Shown piece by piece: positions 41,493 through 50,323 of a DNA stretch of 64,000 nt (its first letter is position 1; each line of letters opens with the position of its first letter). The stretch comes from Hoeflea prorocentri (GTDB lineage: Bacteria > Pseudomonadota > Alphaproteobacteria > Rhizobiales > Rhizobiaceae). Both the position numbers and the translations under genes were made by a program. The notes beneath the pieces were generated by a model, which did no database searches, was not told the origin of the DNA, and was given only the letters and a program-made list of their open reading frames with translations. The stretch covers positions 3,720,001-3,784,000 of the forward strand of contig NZ_JAPJZI010000001.1 in assembly GCF_027944115.1 (NCBI RefSeq), read 5' to 3'.

Positions 41493-42534
41493 GACGGCAA
41501 CGCTGCGACCCGGCTACTCGTTTTCTCGCATCATCAAAGGCGGGTGGCAGCTTGCCGGCGATCACGGTCCGGTCGACCGGGCGCGTTCCGTCGCGGACAT
41601 GGAGCGTTTTCTGGACGCCGGCATCACCACCTTCGACTGCGCCGATATCTATGTCGGCGTTGAGGAGATGATTGGCGAATTCATCGACAGGGTGCGCGGA
41701 AACCGCGGCTCACAGGCGGCCGACGAGATCAAGGTGCACACCAAGCTGGTGCCGGATTTCGATCGGTTGGAAACAGTGGGGCCGGCCGATATCGAGGCCA
41801 TTGTCGACCGGTCGCTTCGCCGCCTGCGACTCGATCAGCTCCCGCTTGTGCAGTTTTACTGGTGGGACTTGTCGATCGGACGCCCCCATGAGGTGCTCGA
41901 TTGTCTGAAGGATATACAAAGGCGCGGCAAAATCAGGTTGCTCGGCACGACGAACTGGGATGAGGCGGCCATGGAGCCCTTCATCTCCGCCGGTTTTGAT
42001 CTTGCGTCGACACAGGTTCAATATTCCCTTCTTGATAATCGGCCGGCAGGCGACTTTGCCCGCTGGTGCGGCGCAAACGCGATGCAGATCCTCGCCTACG
42101 GATCGCTGGCCGGCGGTTTCCTGACCGAAAAATGGCTGGGTACCCCCGATCCGGGTCACACCTTCTCCAACAGGTCGCTGGTGAAGTACCGGCTGATCAT
42201 CGACGAATTCGGCGGCTGGGATCTGTTTCAGGTCTTGATGAAAGTACTCAAGTCAATCGCCGGCAAACACGGTGTCACGCTGAGCGCCGTTGCCAGCCGC
42301 TGGGTGCTGGACCAGCCCGGGGTCGGCGCAGTGATCATCGGTGCACGCACCGCCGACAGGCTGAGTGAGACCACGGCGATCTTCGATCTTGCACTCGACG
42401 ATGAAGACAGGAAGGCTATCGGTGACGTGCTCGGGCAGCGCTTTGGTCCCGAAGGGCCGGTCTATGGCCTCGAACGCGACAAGACCGGCCGCCACGGGCG
42501 GATCATGAAATACAATCTTGGGACTGCATCATGA
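41485..42534 (+). CDS. Aldo/keto reductase with catalytic His replaced
   Basis: A 349-residue aldo/keto reductase barrel. The tetrad Asp and Tyr lie in FDCADIYVGVEEM and the Lys in KVHTKLVPD. The His normally found after the third strand (QLH in its paralogue at 47250) is Tyr here: LVQFYWWDLS. This suggests altered chemistry, perhaps lyase- or epimerase-like. NADPH-site pieces AVIIGARTADRLSE and WVLDQPGVG are normal. ATG 41485 overlaps the previous stop; its own stop overlaps the livG-type gene by four bases. Paralogous to the AKR half of the fusion protein at the other end of the operon. Confidence 0.88.
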   Translation: MSKTATLRPGYSFSRIIKGGWQLAGDHGPVDRARSVADMERFLDAGITTFDCADIYVGVEEMIGEFIDRVRGNRGSQAADEIKVHTKLVPDFDRLETVGPADIEAIVDRSLRRLRLDQLPLVQFYWWDLSIGRPHEVLDCLKDIQRRGKIRLLGTTNWDEAAMEPFISAGFDLASTQVQYSLLDNRPAGDFARWCGANAMQILAYGSLAGGFLTEKWLGTPDPGHTFSNRSLVKYRLIIDEFGGWDLFQVLMKVLKSIAGKHGVTLSAVASRWVLDQPGVGAVIIGARTADRLSETTAIFDLALDDEDRKAIGDVLGQRFGPEGPVYGLERDKTGRHGRIMKYNLGTAS

Positions 42535-43313
42535 CCGATCTGTCCCATGCCCTCCTCGAAACCCGCTCGGTCAGCGTCTCATTTGGCGCCTTCAAGGCTG
42601 TCGACGCGGTTTCGCTGAAGGTTACGGAAGGATCGATCACCGGGCTGATCGGCCCGAACGGCGCCGGCAAGTCGACACTCTTCAACGCTATTGCCGGCGA
42701 ACAGGCCTGCGACAGCGGCGAAATCCGGTTTGACGGTTCTCGCATTGACGGCCTTGCCTCCAACGACGTGCACGGCACCGGCCTTGCCCGCACTTTTCAG
42801 ATACCCAAACCGTTTGCCGCGATGTCGGTGCTGGAGAACCTCATGCTTGCGGCTCCGGATCAGCCCGGCGAGCAGTTCTGGGTCCCGGTAATCGCACGCG
42901 GAAGGATCGCTGCCCGCGAGAGGGAAATTCTTGAAAGGGCCCATGAAATCCTTGCCTTCACCACGCTTGAAGGCGTCGCGTCGGAAGCAGCCGGGCAGCT
43001 ATCCGGCGGACAGCAGAAACTGCTGGAACTTGCCCGCGTGCTGATGAGTTCGCCGAAGATGATCATGCTCGATGAGCCGGCGGCGGGTGTGAACCCGACC
43101 CTGACCGGCGTGCTGATCGAGAAGATCGAGCAGTTGAACGCGGACGGGTGCACCTTCCTGATCATCGAACATGACATGGATCTGGTCATGCGTCACTGCG
43201 ATACGATCGTCGCCATGACGAACGGACGCATCATCTATGAGGGCGACGCGGCCGGCGCGCAGTCGAATGAGATGCTGCTCAACGCTTATCTGGGGGCGGG
43301 TGCCGATGGCTGA
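42531..43313 (+). CDS. Branched-chain-amino-acid-type ABC ATPase (LivG type)
   Basis: A 260-residue ATPase with Walker A GPNGAGKST, the family segment GTGLARTFQIPKPFAAMSVL, signature LSGGQQKLLELARVLM, Walker B MIMLDEPAAGVNPTL and switch His IIEHDMDLVM. LivG-type transporters import amino acids, amides, urea or other small polar compounds. The start overlaps the aldo/keto reductase stop by four bases and the stop overlaps the livF-type gene by eight. The liv symbols describe the type only; the substrate is not known. Confidence 0.93.
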   Translation: MTDLSHALLETRSVSVSFGAFKAVDAVSLKVTEGSITGLIGPNGAGKSTLFNAIAGEQACDSGEIRFDGSRIDGLASNDVHGTGLARTFQIPKPFAAMSVLENLMLAAPDQPGEQFWVPVIARGRIAAREREILERAHEILAFTTLEGVASEAAGQLSGGQQKLLELARVLMSSPKMIMLDEPAAGVNPTLTGVLIEKIEQLNADGCTFLIIEHDMDLVMRHCDTIVAMTNGRIIYEGDAAGAQSNEMLLNAYLGAGADG

Positions 43314-44043
43314 CGCAGCGCCCTTTCTTGAGATTACGAACCTGACCGCCGGATATAAACGCGGCCTGCCCATCGTTCAGGATCTCAGCCTTCAGGTCGC
43401 GGGCGGCGAGGTCGTTACGGTGATCGGTCCGAACGGCGCAGGCAAATCGACCGTGCTGAAGGCCATCGCCGGCCTTATTGTCATCGAAGGCGGGACAATC
43501 CGGCTTTCGGGGTCCGATATTGTCTGCACCGCGCCCGACAGGCTCGGACAGTTCGATCTTTCCTATGTGCCGCAAACGGCCAATATCTTTACAACGCTGA
43601 CGGTTGCGCAGAACCTCGCGCTTGCGGCGCGGCGCTGCCGAACCGCGCCACAGGAGCGGATCGCGGCGATGCAAGAGCTCTTTCCCGACCTTTCAGACCA
43701 TCGCAACATACGCGGCGGTGGCCTTTCGGGCGGCCAGCGGCAGATGCTGGCCATCGCCATGGCCATGATCGCCGAACCGCGCATTATCCTGATGGATGAA
43801 CCGACGGCGGGGCTGTCGCCCAAGGCGAGCCAGGATGTTCTGAAGGTGGTCAGGTCCATTGCCGAAGACGGCGTGTCGGTTCTTCTTGTCGAGCAGAATG
43901 CCCGCCTGGCGCTCGGCATATCCGACAGAGCCTATATACTCGCCGACGGACGAAACCAGCTCGACGGGTCTGCCCGCGACATTCTCAACGATCCGGCCGT
44001 TGCCGAGATTTATCTCGGCGGACGCAGAAAGGGGGCGGCATGA
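43306..44043 (+). CDS. Branched-chain-amino-acid-type ABC ATPase (LivF type)
   Basis: A 245-residue ATPase. Walker A GPNGAGKST, the LivF-type segment LSYVPQTANIFTTLTVAQNL, signature LSGGQRQMLAIAMAMI, Walker B IILMDEPTAGLSPKA and the LivF-type end VEQNARLALGISDRAYIL. ATG 43306 is preferred; an apparent upstream extension to 43237 lies inside the livG-type gene. Overlaps the first permease gene by four bases. Confidence 0.93.
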   Translation: MADAAPFLEITNLTAGYKRGLPIVQDLSLQVAGGEVVTVIGPNGAGKSTVLKAIAGLIVIEGGTIRLSGSDIVCTAPDRLGQFDLSYVPQTANIFTTLTVAQNLALAARRCRTAPQERIAAMQELFPDLSDHRNIRGGGLSGGQRQMLAIAMAMIAEPRIILMDEPTAGLSPKASQDVLKVVRSIAEDGVSVLLVEQNARLALGISDRAYILADGRNQLDGSARDILNDPAVAEIYLGGRRKGAA

Positions 44044-44951
44044 TCCAGGCCCTCTTTGACGGGATCCTTGTCGGCTCGGTCCTGTCGCTGGGCGCGATCG
44101 GTCTGACCCTGGTGATGCACATCCTGCGCTTTGCGAATTTTTCGCATGCGGAACTGCTGTCCGTCGGCGCCTATTGCGCCCTGACCTTCGATGCAATCCT
44201 TTCCGCCGTCGCTCCGCCGCTGCAGACCCTGATCGGACCCTTCTCAATGTCGTTCGCGCTTGCTCTGGCAACGATCGTCTCGGTGGGAATAACCGGGCTG
44301 ACGGCGGTGCTTGTCGACCGGCTGGTTTTCAAACGTCTGCGCGCAACCGCCGGCCCTTTGACGCTGGTATTCGCCTCATTCGGTGTCGCGCTCATTATGC
44401 GCAATGTGATTGCTCTGGTTTTTGGTCTGCATTCACAACGTTATTCCGACGATATCTCCTTTGCGGTGATGATCAGCGCTGATCCGCTGCTGCTCATCAA
44501 GCCCGATCAGGTCATCATTCTTTGTATCGCCGTCGTCGCGATGGCGGCGCTGCATCTGTTGCTGAACCGCACGACGCTCGGTTTTGCGCTGCGGGCTGTC
44601 GCCGAAAACCCGACCTTGGCACAGGTCAATGGCATTTCCATGCCGTCCATGGTGCGGCTGACCTGGATGATCGGTGGAGGTCTCGCCGCGGTCGCCGGCG
44701 TTCTTTACGGGCTCGACAATCAGCTCAGCCCGGTCATGGGACGCGATCTCGTGCTGTCGCTCTTTGCCGCTGCAATCGTCGGCGGACTGGGCAGCGTCAG
44801 CGGCGCGGTACTTGGCGGGTTTATTGTCGGCCTGGCCTCCTCCTTTGCCATTCTCCTCCTGCCCGCCGGATACAAGCCGGCCATCCCCTTTCTGGTTATC
44901 CTGGCGACGCTTTATTTGCGTCCGAACGGACTTTTCGGAGAGGCGCGATGA
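44040..44951 (+). CDS. Branched-chain-amino-acid-type ABC permease (LivH type)
   Basis: A 303-residue membrane protein with about eight helices. The start LFDGILVGSVLSLGAIGLTL and the pattern HILRFANFSHAELLSVGAY are diagnostic for LivH, and the cytoplasmic loop GFALRAVAENPTLAQVNGI is the contact with the ATPases. Overlaps the ATPase and second permease genes by four bases at each end, so the whole set is translationally coupled. Confidence 0.93.
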   Translation: MIQALFDGILVGSVLSLGAIGLTLVMHILRFANFSHAELLSVGAYCALTFDAILSAVAPPLQTLIGPFSMSFALALATIVSVGITGLTAVLVDRLVFKRLRATAGPLTLVFASFGVALIMRNVIALVFGLHSQRYSDDISFAVMISADPLLLIKPDQVIILCIAVVAMAALHLLLNRTTLGFALRAVAENPTLAQVNGISMPSMVRLTWMIGGGLAAVAGVLYGLDNQLSPVMGRDLVLSLFAAAIVGGLGSVSGAVLGGFIVGLASSFAILLLPAGYKPAIPFLVILATLYLRPNGLFGEAR

Positions 44952-45931
44952 TCGGTTTTGCCTCCTATCTGATGTTCTTCCTGACGATCACGGCTATTCT
45001 CGCGATTGCCGTTCTGGGGCTCAATCTGCAATGGGGCAATGCCGGCATATTCAATGGCGGTGTCGTCGCCTTCTTCGGCATCGGCGCCTATGTCATGATC
45101 ATTCTCGGCGGGCCGGTGCGGGCGGGCGAGTTCGGAGGCTTTCAGGTCGTCTGGCCAATCGCGCTGCTCGGCGGTGCCGCGGCGGCAGGCGCACTGGCCT
45201 ATATTGTCGGGCTGGCGACGACGCGGCTGAGGCATGATTATCTCGCCATTGCCACCTTCGGCGTTGCGGTCGCAATGGAAGCGTTTGTGCGCAACGCGAC
45301 GTACCTGAGCGGTGGCGCCAAAGGCATTCGCGGGTTTGAGAGGCCCCTGGAGGAGGCCATCGGCAACCCGTTCCTCTACAATGTGTTTTTCCTGGTTCTT
45401 GTCGTCGTGGCGTTGGCGGTCGTTTATGCGGGCCTGTCACGTCTTGTCGCTTCGCCCTATGGCCGCTTGCTGCGTGCCATTCGCGAGGACGAGACGGCGG
45501 CAAAGGCTCTCGGCAAGAACCCGGCCCGGGTCCGACTCGAAGCCTTTATCATCGGGGCGGTGATCATGGGGCTCGCCGGCGGGCTTTATGCAACATTTTA
45601 TGCCTTCATCAGCCCGCAGGACCTGGCGCCGATCCTGACGTTCCAGATCTGGGCCATGCTGATCGTCGGCGGAGCCGGAAACAATCGGGGCGCGGTCCTG
45701 GGAACATTCGTCGTCTGGGGCTGCTGGGTTGCAAGCGGCTTTGGTCTTGCGAGCTTCGCACCGCCTCACATCCAGATTTACGCCGGCACGATTCAGTATA
45801 TTCTGATTGGTCTGATCATCGTCATCGCATTGCTCCTGCGCCCGCGCGGACTGTTGCCGGAACAATTGCAGATAACGACCCGAACGACATCCGGCTTTCC
45901 TGGCCGCACCAACCAAAAACTGCAAAACTGA
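44948..45931 (+). CDS. Branched-chain-amino-acid-type ABC permease (LivM type)
   Basis: A 327-residue membrane protein. Recognised by LNLQWGNAGIFNGGVVAFFG, the loop RLLRAIREDETAAKALGKNP and VIMGLAGGLYATFYAFISPQ, all LivM-like. ATG 44948 overlaps the livH-type stop; a longer open frame starting at 44522 runs inside that gene and is not used. The binding-protein gene follows 13 bases later. Confidence 0.93.
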   Translation: MIGFASYLMFFLTITAILAIAVLGLNLQWGNAGIFNGGVVAFFGIGAYVMIILGGPVRAGEFGGFQVVWPIALLGGAAAAGALAYIVGLATTRLRHDYLAIATFGVAVAMEAFVRNATYLSGGAKGIRGFERPLEEAIGNPFLYNVFFLVLVVVALAVVYAGLSRLVASPYGRLLRAIREDETAAKALGKNPARVRLEAFIIGAVIMGLAGGLYATFYAFISPQDLAPILTFQIWAMLIVGGAGNNRGAVLGTFVVWGCWVASGFGLASFAPPHIQIYAGTIQYILIGLIIVIALLLRPRGLLPEQLQITTRTTSGFPGRTNQKLQN

Positions 45932-45944
45932 AGGGAGACACACC

Positions 45945-47204
45945 ATGAACTTTACACTCAAAACAGCTCTCGGAGCCGCTGCACTGACCGCCGGGCTCTC
46001 GGCGGCGCCTGCACTGGCTCAGGACTGCACGACAACCATTGGCGCGGTCCTGCCCACATCCGTGGACTGGGGCAGGCCGATCGCCGCAACCGCGCAATTC
46101 GCCGTCGATCTGTTCAATGAGGCAGGCGGCGTGAAGGGCTGCAAGGTTGAAATGACCCTGCGTGATACACAGACCGATCCGAAGGTCGGTGTTGATGCCG
46201 CCAAGGCGCTTGTCGATCTGGAAAAGGTCCCGGTTCTGCTCGGCGCGGTGTCGTCGGGTGTATCCATGCCGATCCTGACCTCGGTGACGGTGCCGTCAAA
46301 GGTCATGCAAATGTCCTGCTGCTCATCCTCGACCGCCTTCACGGCCATCGCCGAGGAAGGAAAGACGGACGGACTATGGTTCCGCACCTTCGCGACGACT
46401 CGCAACCAATCGGCCGTTGCGGCCCTTCTCGTCAAAGAGCGCGGTTACAAGAATGTCGCCGTCTTCTACAAGAATGACGACTGGGGCCAGGATATCAGCA
46501 ATCTGGTGAAGGCGGATCTTGAATCCATGGGCATAACCGTGCCTGCTGCCATCGCCATCACCGATGGCCAGTCGTCTTACCGGTCTGAAGTCACCGAAGC
46601 GCTGAAGGCGCAGCCGGACGCAATCTATATGGCGCTCTATCCGACGGAAGGCACGCTCGTCGCACGCGAATGGATTTCGCTCGGCGGCACGCAGAAAATG
46701 GTCGTCGCCAATGCGTTGAAATCGGACGACTTCCGCGAAGGCGTTGGCATCCAGTATCTTGGTGACACGGTCGGCCACGACAGTGCGCAACCACGCACGG
46801 ATAGCGCGCGCGGCTTTGTCGAACTCTACAAGGAAAAGTTCAACGCCGAGCCGAATGGCCCGGGCCTGCCCAACAGTTTCGACGCCGCGATGATTGCGAT
46901 GCTCGCCATGGAGGCGGCTGAGGAAAACACCGGGACCGCCATTGCCGCTTCCATCGGCAAGGTGACTGACCCGAAAGGGGAGCCGATCTTTCCCAACAAG
47001 GACGGATTGATGAAAGCCAAAGAGTTGCTGGCCGCCGGCAAATCGATCTCCTACCAGGGCGGCACCGGACCGGTGAAGTTCGACGCCAATGGCGACGTAT
47101 CGGCCCCGGCAGTCGCCTGGAAGTTCACCGATAGCGGAACCGAAGAGGTGCAGTACTTCACACTTGACGAAGTGGATGCCTTCATCGCCGGACTTTCAAA
47201 CTGA
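45945..47204 (+). CDS. Branched-chain-amino-acid-type ABC binding protein (LivJ/Peripla_BP_6 type)
   Basis: A 419-residue periplasmic protein, signal peptide KTALGAAALTAGLSAAPALA. The mature start CTTTIGAVLPTSVDWGRPI, then FNEAGGVKGCKVEMTLRDTQ and GYKNVAVFYKNDDWGQDISN, follow the type I Peripla_BP_6 fold. An unusual MQMSCCSSSTAF with adjacent cysteines sits near the ligand cleft. It defines the specificity of the transporter, but the ligand cannot be read; the two AKRs suggest a polyol, sugar-derived or carbonyl compound. A GC hairpin follows the stop. Confidence 0.9.
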   Translation: MNFTLKTALGAAALTAGLSAAPALAQDCTTTIGAVLPTSVDWGRPIAATAQFAVDLFNEAGGVKGCKVEMTLRDTQTDPKVGVDAAKALVDLEKVPVLLGAVSSGVSMPILTSVTVPSKVMQMSCCSSSTAFTAIAEEGKTDGLWFRTFATTRNQSAVAALLVKERGYKNVAVFYKNDDWGQDISNLVKADLESMGITVPAAIAITDGQSSYRSEVTEALKAQPDAIYMALYPTEGTLVAREWISLGGTQKMVVANALKSDDFREGVGIQYLGDTVGHDSAQPRTDSARGFVELYKEKFNAEPNGPGLPNSFDAAMIAMLAMEAAEENTGTAIAASIGKVTDPKGEPIFPNKDGLMKAKELLAAGKSISYQGGTGPVKFDANGDVSAPAVAWKFTDSGTEEVQYFTLDEVDAFIAGLSN

Positions 47205-47211
47205 ACCCCTG

Positions 47212-47233
47212 CGCCCGGCGGCAACGCCGGGCG
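47212..47233 (+). terminator. GC hairpin between binding-protein gene and AKR-RidA fusion
   Basis: CGCCCGGCG (47212-47220) and CGCCGGGCG (47225-47233) form a nine-bp stem with loop GCAA, a stable tetraloop-type structure, eight bases after the binding-protein stop. No T run follows. It probably protects the upstream mRNA or reduces read-through into the fusion gene. Confidence 0.6.
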
Positions 47234-47249
47234 TATGACGGAGTTGATC

Positions 47250-48719
47250 ATGGGCGGAACGCCGCATCGCATTGAACTGGCGCCCGGGCTGGGCGTGAGC
47301 CGCATCATCACGGGGCTCTGGCAGGTCGCCGATCTCGAGCGCGACGGCAAACTGCTCGAGCCGGAACCGGCGGCCCGTGTCCTGGTCGACTATGCCGACG
47401 ACGGGTTTGACACATTCGACATGGCCGACCACTACGGCTCGGCCGAACTCATCAGCGGCGAAGCACGGCGCATGCTGATGGCGACAAACGGCACAACCAA
47501 TGCCCGCTTCTTTACAAAATGGTGCCCCGAACCGCACCAGACCTCGCCCGCAGCGGTGCGTGCCGGCATCAATGAGCGCCGGGAGCGGTTGGGCGTTGAC
47601 ACGATCGACCTCCTGCAACTGCATTGGTGGTCCTTCGATTATCCGGGCTATCTGGACGTGATGGACGAATTGATGCGGCTGAAGCAGGACGGTGTGATCG
47701 GCCATATCGGCTTGACCAATTTCGACACCGATCACCTGCATGTGTTGCTTGAGCAAGGCTACGAGATCGCAAGCAACCAGGTCTCCTGCTCCCTGCTTGA
47801 CCACCGGGCGCTCGGGCCGCTCAGCGCTTTGTGCCTCGAACGGAACGTCAAGCTGCTGGCTTATGGAACGCTGGCAGGCGGCTTCATATCCGAACGCTGG
47901 CTGGACAAGCAAGAGCCGGGTTCCGTACCCGACTGGAGCAAGATGAAATATAAGCGTTTCATCGATACAGTTGGCGGCTGGCAGGTTTTCCAGAACCTGC
48001 TCGCCTGCCTCAAAAGCATTGCCGAAAAACACCGGGTTACGATCTCCAATGTCGCGACACGCTGGATGCTGGATCAGCCAGCGGTGGCCGCCGTCATCAT
48101 CGGTGCGCGGTTGACTGAATCCGAGCATCGGGCCTCGAACGCCGCCGTCTTCGGCTTCTCGCTGGATGACACGGACCACACGGCAATCGAAGAGGTCACA
48201 CAGACCATGGCCGCCGTTCCGGGCGATTGCGGCGATGAATACCGGCGCCCGCCTTTTCTGACCGCTTCGGGCGATCTCAGTCATCACCTCGACACATTGC
48301 CGCCCGCCTTTGAGGTCGTTGAGAACAATGGCCGCATTCAGGCGCTTTCCGGCAGCGAATGGGAACCGGTAGCCGGCTATTGCCGGGCCGTACGGCATGG
48401 AGACCGGATCCTTGTCAGCGGAACGACGGCGACCCACGGAGAAAACCGGGTTGTCTGCCCGGGCGATGTGCGTGGCCAGACGATCTATATCCTGGACAAG
48501 ATCGTTGGTGCGGTGCGTGCGCTTGGAGGCACTCCCGAAGACATTATCCGCACACGCATTTATCTGCGCAATGCGGATGACTGGGAAGCGGCGTCGCGTG
48601 TCCACGGACGATATTTCGGCGCAATCAGACCTGCCAACACGCTGATCGAAATCAGCCGGCTGGTCGGTGACTACGATGTCGAGATCGAAGCCGAGGCGAT
48701 GGTCGCCCAGAGCCATTGA
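47250..48719 (+). CDS. Aldo/keto reductase-RidA fusion protein
   Basis: A 489-residue two-domain protein. Residues 1-330 are an aldo/keto reductase with tetrad pieces FDMADHYGS, RFFTKW and the expected His in LLQLHWWSFD; AVIIGARLTESEHRAS is the cofactor end. After a linker (about 330-365), residues 370-485 are a RidA domain: YCRAVRHGDRILVSGTTATH, TEDIIRTRIYL-like strand (here PEDIIRTRIYLRN) and VEIEAEAMV. The RidA Arg is Asn (RPANTLIEIS), so it is unlikely to be a classical imine deaminase. ATG 47250 has GGAG at six bases; 47235 is less likely. The N-terminal half is a paralogue of the AKR at 41485. Confidence 0.85.
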   Translation: MGGTPHRIELAPGLGVSRIITGLWQVADLERDGKLLEPEPAARVLVDYADDGFDTFDMADHYGSAELISGEARRMLMATNGTTNARFFTKWCPEPHQTSPAAVRAGINERRERLGVDTIDLLQLHWWSFDYPGYLDVMDELMRLKQDGVIGHIGLTNFDTDHLHVLLEQGYEIASNQVSCSLLDHRALGPLSALCLERNVKLLAYGTLAGGFISERWLDKQEPGSVPDWSKMKYKRFIDTVGGWQVFQNLLACLKSIAEKHRVTISNVATRWMLDQPAVAAVIIGARLTESEHRASNAAVFGFSLDDTDHTAIEEVTQTMAAVPGDCGDEYRRPPFLTASGDLSHHLDTLPPAFEVVENNGRIQALSGSEWEPVAGYCRAVRHGDRILVSGTTATHGENRVVCPGDVRGQTIYILDKIVGAVRALGGTPEDIIRTRIYLRNADDWEAASRVHGRYFGAIRPANTLIEISRLVGDYDVEIEAEAMVAQSH

Positions 48720-48906
48720 ATTCGAGTGGTATACAATCTATCTGAGTGTGGTTCTCGCCACAGTCGGCGATGTCTTGCAGGGATAGTATCACGCAGACTT
48801 TACTGGACAGACGTTTCTTACGCCTGCGTTGGTGAATAACAGCCTGTCCTTAAGGTTGCAGCAAGGGGTGAGGGTTCTTTGCGGGGACAGGTAAGAGGAT
48901 TTTGAC

Positions 48907-49194
48907 ATGTTGCCCAGGTCGACTCCGCAAATTGCGCTCTTGATGTTCCACAGCGCCATTGGACATGCCTATGGCGAAGTGACAAGCCTCGGCTGGCACG
49001 GCTGGCTGACCGAAGGCGATATCAGGCGCATTGAAGAAGACGCAATCACATTGATACGAAAGGGCGAGGCCCTCCCGGAGACACTGCATAATTGTGACCC
49101 GGGACCGGCCATTGATGACGCCGAAGAGCTCGCCCGCGCCTTTTTCAGACATATGCGCGCGCATCGGGCACGCCAGCCGGTTGTCTGCCAGTAA
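48907..49194 (+). CDS. Small hypothetical protein upstream of bioB
   Basis: A 95-residue protein with a good ribosome site (AGAGGA, seven-base spacer). The sequence IALLMFHSAIGHAYGEVTSL then LTEGDIRRIEEDAITLIRKG is helical; I cannot name a family. No signal peptide or metal motif. The 187-base gap before it holds an inverted repeat CCTGTCC (48843-48849) / GGACAGG (48885-48891) just upstream of the start, a possible operator. It precedes bioB by 127 bases on the same strand but has no obvious link to biotin. Confidence 0.5.
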   Translation: MLPRSTPQIALLMFHSAIGHAYGEVTSLGWHGWLTEGDIRRIEEDAITLIRKGEALPETLHNCDPGPAIDDAEELARAFFRHMRAHRARQPVVCQ

Positions 49195-49321
49195 ATTGGT
49201 TCGACGCGGTGCAAAGGGCATCGCGTATGGTCGCTGTAGGCCAGAATGCAGCGTTAGCCACGCAATCGCAATTGCGACAAACCGGCACCGGTGTTAAACG
49301 AAAGCTCTTTGTCAGAAACGA

Positions 49322-50323
49322 TTGAGCAGCATAACCGATATGGCCGGAAAAACCTGGACGCGCGAAGAAGCCGACGCGATTTATTCGCTACCTTTTAACG
49401 ACCTGATATTCAAAGCCCAGACAGTCCATCGCCAGTATTTCGACCCCAACCGGGTGCAGCGAAGCCAGTTGCTCAGCATCAAGACCGGCGGCTGCCCCGA
49501 GGATTGCGGCTATTGCAGCCAGTCGGCCCATCACGAGACCGGCCTCAAAGCCTCCAAACTGCTCGAAGTCGAGCGTGTTTTGTCGGAAGCGCGTAGGGCA
49601 AAGGAAGCCGGCGCGACCCGCTATTGCATGGGTGCTGCATGGCGCAACCCCAAGCCGCGCGACATGCCGGCCGTTGTCGCCATGATCGAAGGCGTCAAGC
49701 AAATGGGCATGGAAACATGCATGACGCTCGGCATGCTCACGCCGGACCAGGCCGCCGAGCTCAAGCAGGCTGGCCTCGACTATTACAACCACAATCTCGA
49801 CACGTCGGAACGGCATTACAGCGCAATCATCTCCACCCGCACCTATGCCGACCGGCTGGATACGCTTGCCAATGTACGTGACGCCGGCATGAAGATCTGT
49901 TCCGGCGGGATTCTTGGCATGGGAGAAGAAGCCGTCGACCGTATCGACATGCTGGTCACGCTGGCCAATCTTGCGGAGCCGCCAGAGAGCGTTCCGATCA
50001 ATATGCTCATACCGATTGAAGGCACGCCGCTGGCGGAGGCCGAAACCATCGAACCGCTTGATTTCGTCCGCAGCATTGCACTTGCCCGGATCATGATGCC
50101 GAAAAGTCATGTGCGCCTGTCGGCAGGCCGCACGGAGATGTCCGACGAGACACAGGCGCTGTGTTTTCTGGCCGGCGCCAATTCGATTTTCTGCGGCGAC
50201 ACGCTGCTGACGACGGATAATCCGGAAGACGACGCGGACGCCGTGCTCTTCCGCAAGCTCGGCCTGCAGCCCGAGGAAATCGATCTGCCGCAGGATGTCG
50301 CCAGCCATGTTGCAGCGGAGTGA
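49322..50323 (+). CDS. bioB: Biotin synthase BioB
   Basis: A 333-residue radical-SAM enzyme that inserts sulfur into dethiobiotin. The CxxxCxxC cluster site is Cys58, Cys62, Cys65 in [16 protein letters not shown], and [20 protein letters not shown]-like (here [11 protein letters not shown]) and [12 protein letters not shown] are BioB-specific. TTG 49322 or ATG 49340 could be the start; neither has a strong ribosome site. First gene of the bioB-F-D-A-Z operon; bioF starts 17 bases before its stop. I looked for a BioR-type TTATMKATAA site upstream and did not find one. Confidence 0.96.
   Translation: MSSITDMAGKTWTREEADAIYSLPFNDLIFKAQTVHRQYFDPNRVQRSQLLSIKTGGCPEDCGYCSQSAHHETGLKASKLLEVERVLSEARRAKEAGATRYCMGAAWRNPKPRDMPAVVAMIEGVKQMGMETCMTLGMLTPDQAAELKQAGLDYYNHNLDTSERHYSAIISTRTYADRLDTLANVRDAGMKICSGGILGMGEEAVDRIDMLVTLANLAEPPESVPINMLIPIEGTPLAEAETIEPLDFVRSIALARIMMPKSHVRLSAGRTEMSDETQALCFLAGANSIFCGDTLLTTDNPEDDADAVLFRKLGLQPEEIDLPQDVASHVAAE

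Noticed and set aside
44522-45931. Long N-terminal extension of the LivM-type permease to 44522
   Set aside because: The extra part lies inside the LivH-type gene and is not protein-like; ATG 44948 overlaps the previous stop as elsewhere in the operon.
47196-48716. 506-codon open frame antisense to the AKR-RidA gene
   Set aside because: It mirrors GC-rich coding DNA on the other strand; the plus-strand protein has complete family motifs.
49195-49321. BioR operator or riboswitch upstream of bioB
   Set aside because: No TTATMKATAA-like palindrome and no stable conserved-looking RNA fold was found in the gap.
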